Below are positions 61,097-64,000 of a stretch of 64,000 nt of DNA, piece by piece (the stretch's first letter is position 1; every line of letters begins with the position of its first letter). Both the position numbers and the translations under genes were made by a program. The DNA comes from Brevibacterium renqingii. Lineage in GTDB: Bacteria; Actinomycetota; Actinomycetes; Actinomycetales; Brevibacteriaceae. The notes beneath the pieces are model-generated. The model did no database searches. It had not been told where the DNA came from and saw only the letters and a list, made by a program, of their open reading frames with translations. The stretch spans positions 164,919 to 228,918 of the forward strand of contig NZ_JADBHF010000006.1 of NCBI RefSeq assembly GCF_017808105.1. The letters are read 5' to 3'.

Positions 61097-62263
61097 TCAG
61101 CCCACTCCTGTGCTCTTGCGCGAGATGATCACGCGCATGATTTCGTTGGTGCCTTCCAGAATCTGGTGGACTCGCAGGTCACGAACCAGCTTCTCAATTC
61201 CATACTCTGTCAGATACCCGTAGCCGCCGTGCAGCTGGAGGGCCCGGTTCGCGACCTCGAACCCGGTGTCGGTCGCCTTGAGCTTGGCCATCGCGGACAG
61301 GAGCGAGGTGTTGGGATCGCCGGCATCATAGGCGTTCGCCGCCCGCCAGAGAAGGGAACGAGCGCTCTCGAGGTCGGCCTGCATCTGCGCGACCTCGAAG
61401 CGAAGCGCCTGGAAGCCGGAGAGTTCGGTGCCGAAGGCCTGCCGCTCGCCCATGTATTCGACGGCTTTCTCCAGTGCGGACTGACCGCCGCCGAGGGAGC
61501 AGGCGCCGATGTTGAGACGCCCCCCGTCGAGACCTGACATGGCGATCTTGAAGCCCTGGCCGGGCTCGCCGAGGAGGTTCTCCTTGGGCACGCGCACGTT
61601 CTCCATGATCACCTGACGTGTGGGCTGCGCTCGCCATCCCATCTTCCGCTCGTTCGGACCGAAGCTCAGTCCCTCCATGTCCTTCTCGAGGATGAAGGCC
61701 GAGATTCCTCGTGCGCCTTCCTGCCCGGAGCGGGCCATGACGAGGTAGGTGTCCGAGGTGCCGGCGCCCGAGATGAACTGCTTGACGCCGTTGAGGACAT
61801 AGGAGTCACCGTCTTCTCTGGCCGAGGTGCGCAGCGCTGCGGCATCGGAGCCTGCGTTGGGCTCGGTCAGACAGTAGCTGCCGAGGTGTTCCATCGAGAC
61901 CAGCGGCTGCAGGTACTTCGTCTTCTGCTCGTCGTTTCCGAACTTGTCGATCATCCACGCAACCATGTTGTGGATGGAGATATAGGAGGCGACGGACGGG
62001 CAGCCCGTCGACATCGCTTCGAAGATCAGAGCCGCATCCATCCGGCCCATCCCGGTCCCGCCGGCGTCCTCACTCACGTAGATGCCGCCCATCCCGAGGT
62101 CGGCGGTCTTCTTGATCACGTCGACGGGGAAGTGGTGCTCAGCATCCCACTCGAGTGCGTGCGGGGCGATTTCGGTATCGGCGAACTCGCGCACCATTCC
62201 GGAGACGGTCTGCTGTTCGTCGGTGAGACCGAAGGGTAGGGCAGCTGCGGTGCTGCGGGACAT
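61097..62263 (-). CDS. acyl-CoA dehydrogenase, probably isobutyryl-CoA dehydrogenase
   Basis: An FAD enzyme that would oxidise isobutyryl-CoA to methacrylyl-CoA, matching its two neighbours. The 388 residues include YCLTEPNAGSDAAALRTSAR, GRLNIGACSLGGGQSALEKA, LQLHGGYGYLTEYGIEKLVR and the catalytic Glu in HQILEGTNEIMRVII. The start ATG 62263 follows GGAGGAATC. Its promoter carries a large palindrome. The substrate is inferred from the operon; other branched short-chain acyl-CoAs are possible. Confidence 0.9.
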   Translation of the reverse strand: MSRSTAAALPFGLTDEQQTVSGMVREFADTEIAPHALEWDAEHHFPVDVIKKTADLGMGGIYVSEDAGGTGMGRMDAALIFEAMSTGCPSVASYISIHNMVAWMIDKFGNDEQKTKYLQPLVSMEHLGSYCLTEPNAGSDAAALRTSAREDGDSYVLNGVKQFISGAGTSDTYLVMARSGQEGARGISAFILEKDMEGLSFGPNERKMGWRAQPTRQVIMENVRVPKENLLGEPGQGFKIAMSGLDGGRLNIGACSLGGGQSALEKAVEYMGERQAFGTELSGFQALRFEVAQMQADLESARSLLWRAANAYDAGDPNTSLLSAMAKLKATDTGFEVANRALQLHGGYGYLTEYGIEKLVRDLRVHQILEGTNEIMRVIISRKSTGVG

Positions 62264-62304
62264 GATTCCTCCAGTGGTCGGACGCGGATATGGTGACCGA
62301 CCCC

Positions 62305-62340
62305 ACGATACGTCGAAATTACTTGGACGTCCAACTAATT
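62305..62340 (-). promoter_or_regulatory. promoter with 24-bp palindromic operator for the acyl-CoA degradation operon
   Basis: On the minus strand: -35 TTGGAC (plus 62329-62334), an 18-nt spacer and -10 TATCGT (62305-62310). The -35 lies inside a 24-bp palindrome at 62317-62340, symmetric at 22 of 24 positions, with the perfect core TTGGACGTCCAA (62323-62334). A repressor bound there would block polymerase. The MarR gene next door or an unlinked TetR protein are candidates. Confidence 0.65.
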
Positions 62341-62386
62341 TGCGGCGGAAAGGCGCTCTGGAATCGAGTCCGCACAGTCCCTCGGA

Positions 62387-62902
62387 TCAGCTCCGATCTT
62401 CGAGCTCGGAGCGCAGGCTCTCGAGGTGGGGCAGCAGCGAACCGAGATCGGTGCCGGCGAAGTCGGGGGAGGAGAAGACTTCGTCATTGAGCGCGGTCGT
62501 CGCGGCGGCTGCGAGCTCGCGGCCGGCCTCAGTGAGGTCGACAAGAGTGGTCCGGCGGTCATCAGGGTGGCTGCGTCGCGCGACGAGGCCTGCCTTTTCG
62601 AGGCGATCGACGGAGTTCGTCGTCGAGGTCGCATGAACCTGCAGCCGAGCGGAGATCTTCGACATCGGCAGGGTGCCGGACCTCGTGAAGGACAGCAGGG
62701 TGAGGACTTCGTAGCGGGAGAAGGTGAGAGCGAAGGGTTTGAGCGCGGCGTCGACCCGAGCCAGGAAGAGCTGATGGATCCTCATCACCGAGATCACCGT
62801 GGTCATGCCGTCGGCCGCTTCGTGCCAACCGTGAGCCAGCCATTGCCGGCGGGACTCCTCGATCGGATCGCGTCTGTTCGCTGTATTCTCTTCTGCCGCC
62901 AT
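62387..62902 (-). CDS. MarR-family transcriptional regulator
   Basis: 171 residues from ATG 62902 (MAAEENTANRRDPIEESRRQ). Winged-helix core: FALTFSRYEVLTLLSFTRSG, LPMSKISARLQVHATSTTNS, VDRLEKAGLVARRSHPDDRR, TTLVDLTEAGRELA, all typical of MarR dimers. A TACACT box 7 nt before the ATG with no ribosome-binding site marks a leaderless start. It lies 123 nt upstream of the acyl-CoA dehydrogenase on the same strand and is divergent from the SRAP gene, so it may control either. Confidence 0.9.
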   Translation of the reverse strand: MAAEENTANRRDPIEESRRQWLAHGWHEAADGMTTVISVMRIHQLFLARVDAALKPFALTFSRYEVLTLLSFTRSGTLPMSKISARLQVHATSTTNSVDRLEKAGLVARRSHPDDRRTTLVDLTEAGRELAAAATTALNDEVFSSPDFAGTDLGSLLPHLESLRSELEDRS

Positions 62903-62930
62903 TGTCGACAGTGTAGTGAAATGAGAAGAT
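62902..62930. promoter_or_regulatory. overlapping divergent promoters of the MarR and SRAP genes
   Basis: Only 34 bp separate the two start codons. Minus strand: TACACT (plus 62910-62915), 7 nt to the MarR ATG. Plus strand: TTGTCG (62902-62907), a 17-nt spacer and GAAGAT (62925-62930), then 6 nt to the SRAP ATG at 62937. The two promoters interlock. Confidence 0.5.
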
Positions 62931-62936
62931 GGACGC

Positions 62937-63629
62937 ATGTGCGGCCGACTCAATATGTCTCTCGACCCGGCGGACCTCGCCGACGAGCTTCGGCTGGATG
63001 TCGTGTCCTATGACTTCGCGCCGCGATACAACGTTCCCCCGGGAGCATTCGTGCCGATCGTCGTCGAGCGCCTCGATGACGAGGGGCAGCTTCATCGCCG
63101 GCTCGAGACCGCGTCATGGGGCCTGGTCCCCGCCTGGGCCAAGGATGTCAAGATCGGCTTCAAGGCGTTCAATGCCCGATCGGAGACCGTGCTCGAGAAG
63201 CCGATGTTCCGGCAGGCGATCAGACGGCGGCGCTGCGCGCTGCCGATCCCGGGGTATTACGAATGGGAGACCTCTGAGGAGGGGAAGCAGCCGTGGATGA
63301 TGAGCGCGGCCGGAAAGGACCCTCTGTTCATGGCAGGCCTCTTCGAATTCTGGAAGCAGCCGGATGGGAGCTGGCTGGTTTCGACGACGATCCTCACCAT
63401 GGCCTCAGCCGGGCATCTCAGCGACGTTCATCACCGGATGCCGGTGTTCCTCGCGCGCGACTGGATAGATGACTGGATCGACCCGGGAGTCCTCAGTCGT
63501 GATGTGCCTGATCTGCTCGGTGCGACGCTGGCCCAGGTCGATCCTGCGAGCGTGACACGGCATAAGGTCGGCAAGGCAGTGGGCAATGTTCGCAATGACT
63601 CTCCGGAGCTCGTTCAGCCGGTCGCCTGA
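62937..63629 (+). CDS. SRAP/YedK-type abasic-site processing protein (HMCES family)
   Basis: Forms a protective thiazolidine crosslink with abasic sites in single-stranded DNA. It has 230 residues. The catalytic Cys2 is exposed after Met removal (MCGRLNMSL). Other active-site residues: N79 in FKAFNARSETV, E109 in PIPGYYEWE and H166 in VHHRMPVFL. Probably leaderless from ATG 62937. It is divergent from the MarR gene. In E. coli yedK belongs to the SOS-linked set; no LexA box is evident here. Confidence 0.93.
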   Translation: MCGRLNMSLDPADLADELRLDVVSYDFAPRYNVPPGAFVPIVVERLDDEGQLHRRLETASWGLVPAWAKDVKIGFKAFNARSETVLEKPMFRQAIRRRRCALPIPGYYEWETSEEGKQPWMMSAAGKDPLFMAGLFEFWKQPDGSWLVSTTILTMASAGHLSDVHHRMPVFLARDWIDDWIDPGVLSRDVPDLLGATLAQVDPASVTRHKVGKAVGNVRNDSPELVQPVA

Positions 63630-63636
63630 TGGCTGC

Positions 63637-63656
63637 GAGGCCCCTGGTCGGGGCTC
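63637..63656 (+). terminator. possible terminator after the SRAP gene
   Basis: GAG-G-CCCC then GGGG-CTC: a short G/C stem with one bulged base and a TTCC tail, just after the stop codon. Weak. Confidence 0.4.
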
Positions 63657-63704
63657 TTCCGGCAGCGGGGACAGGCCCTTTCCGCAGGCGCGAACGGCGT
63701 CGTT

Positions 63705-63733
63705 TTGCATGCGGCTGAGAATATGTGTACTGT
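63705..63733 (+). promoter_or_regulatory. rRNA operon promoter P1
   Basis: TTGCAT (63705-63710), a 17-nt spacer and TACTGT (63728-63733). The first of two promoters ahead of the rRNA leader. Confidence 0.7.
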
Positions 63734-63815
63734 AGTCCAGGTTGCCGAGCCGCAAGGAACGGCAGCAGTCACTCTGATCGGGGACGATTCGGGTAAAGCG
63801 AAGTTGAACTTCGGG

Positions 63816-63844
63816 TTGCACGAGCCGAAAGAACCATGTAGAGT
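63816..63844 (+). promoter_or_regulatory. rRNA operon promoter P2
   Basis: TTGCAC (63816-63821), a 17-nt spacer and TAGAGT (63839-63844). Same spacing and nearly the same -35 as P1, 111 bp downstream of it, as expected for tandem rrn promoters. Confidence 0.75.
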
Positions 63845-63954
63845 AGACATCCGCTGGCACGGCGAGTCGCAAGACGAAATGTGTATACAGAAACTGATAC
63901 CCCCAGTGAACGTGACCCGATTGTCGGGTTTCGGTGATGGGTGTGTGTTTGTGG

Positions 63955-64000
63955 TTTGAGAATCCAATAGCGTGTTTGTTTGAACAAGTTTGTGATGCCA
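63955..64000 (+). other. start of the rRNA operon leader (before 16S rRNA)
   Basis: TTTGAGAATCCAATAGCGTG (63955-63974) closely matches the TTTGAGAACTCAA-type segment found in actinobacterial pre-16S leaders, where antitermination and processing signals lie. The 16S gene itself must begin beyond the right edge. The rest of the gap after the SRAP gene holds only the two promoters. Confidence 0.7.

Overview
This window looks like the ribosomal-protein and RNA polymerase core of a high-GC Gram-positive bacterium (Actinomycetota). The evidence is its high GC, GTG and TTG starts on core genes (secE, nusG, rpoB, fusA, tuf, secY, rpoA), acidic extensions on NusG and L17, RG-rich tails on S3 and S5, a 37-residue zinc-type L36, a furA-katG pair, and several genes that appear to be read from leaderless mRNAs (a TANNNT-like -10 box 6-7 nt before the start codon). 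A member of the Brevibacteriaceae or a nearby Micrococcales family is my best guess, but it is an inference from gene order and protein style, not a match I could run.

Layout. 1-8.7 kb: the end of an unidentified gene, tRNA-Trp, secE-nusG, rplK-rplA, then a three-gene alcohol/aldehyde oxidation module (GAF regulator, aldehyde dehydrogenase, zinc alcohol dehydrogenase) inserted before the L10-leader/rplJ-rplL unit. 8.7-14.2 kb: an accessory island between rplL and rpoB. It holds three overlapping genes for related single- or double-span membrane proteins of unknown function, a metallo-beta-lactamase-fold hydrolase and a double-GNAT acetyltransferase. 14.2-21.8 kb: rpoB-rpoC. 21.8-26.6 kb: a minus-strand block of pfkA with a DUF1707-type gene, and katG with furA. 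27-31.4 kb: the str operon (rpsL, rpsG, fusA, tuf). 31.5-41.4 kb: the S10 and spc ribosomal clusters (rpsJ to rplO); no rpsN is present between rplE and rpsH. 41.6-49.2 kb: secY-adk-map, a minus-strand class I/II PLP aminotransferase, then infA-rpmJ-rpsM-rpsK-rpoA-rplQ. No rpsD follows rpsK.

49.3-64 kb: metabolic and repair genes. These are a proline symporter (putP), a one-carbon cluster (purU divergent from glyA-folD), a GNAT acetyltransferase, an exonuclease III-type gene, trpS coupled to an App1-type phosphatase, a nitronate monooxygenase, a valine-degradation-like operon (acyl-CoA dehydrogenase, 3-hydroxyisobutyryl-CoA hydrolase, enoyl-CoA hydratase), a MarR regulator divergent from a SRAP/YedK-type DNA-protein crosslink protein, and finally two tandem promoters and the conserved leader of an rRNA operon whose 16S gene lies beyond the right edge.

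The most interesting uncharacterised item is the three-gene membrane cassette at 8777-12041. All three proteins carry the same N-terminal DP-aromatic-I-D/E motif and are predicted to expose that domain outside the cell. Two of them share a cytoplasmic C-x5-H-x20-C-x2-C motif with exactly the same spacing. The cassette starts from a leaderless promoter just after the rplL terminator. No insertion sequences, phage genes or CRISPR arrays were seen.
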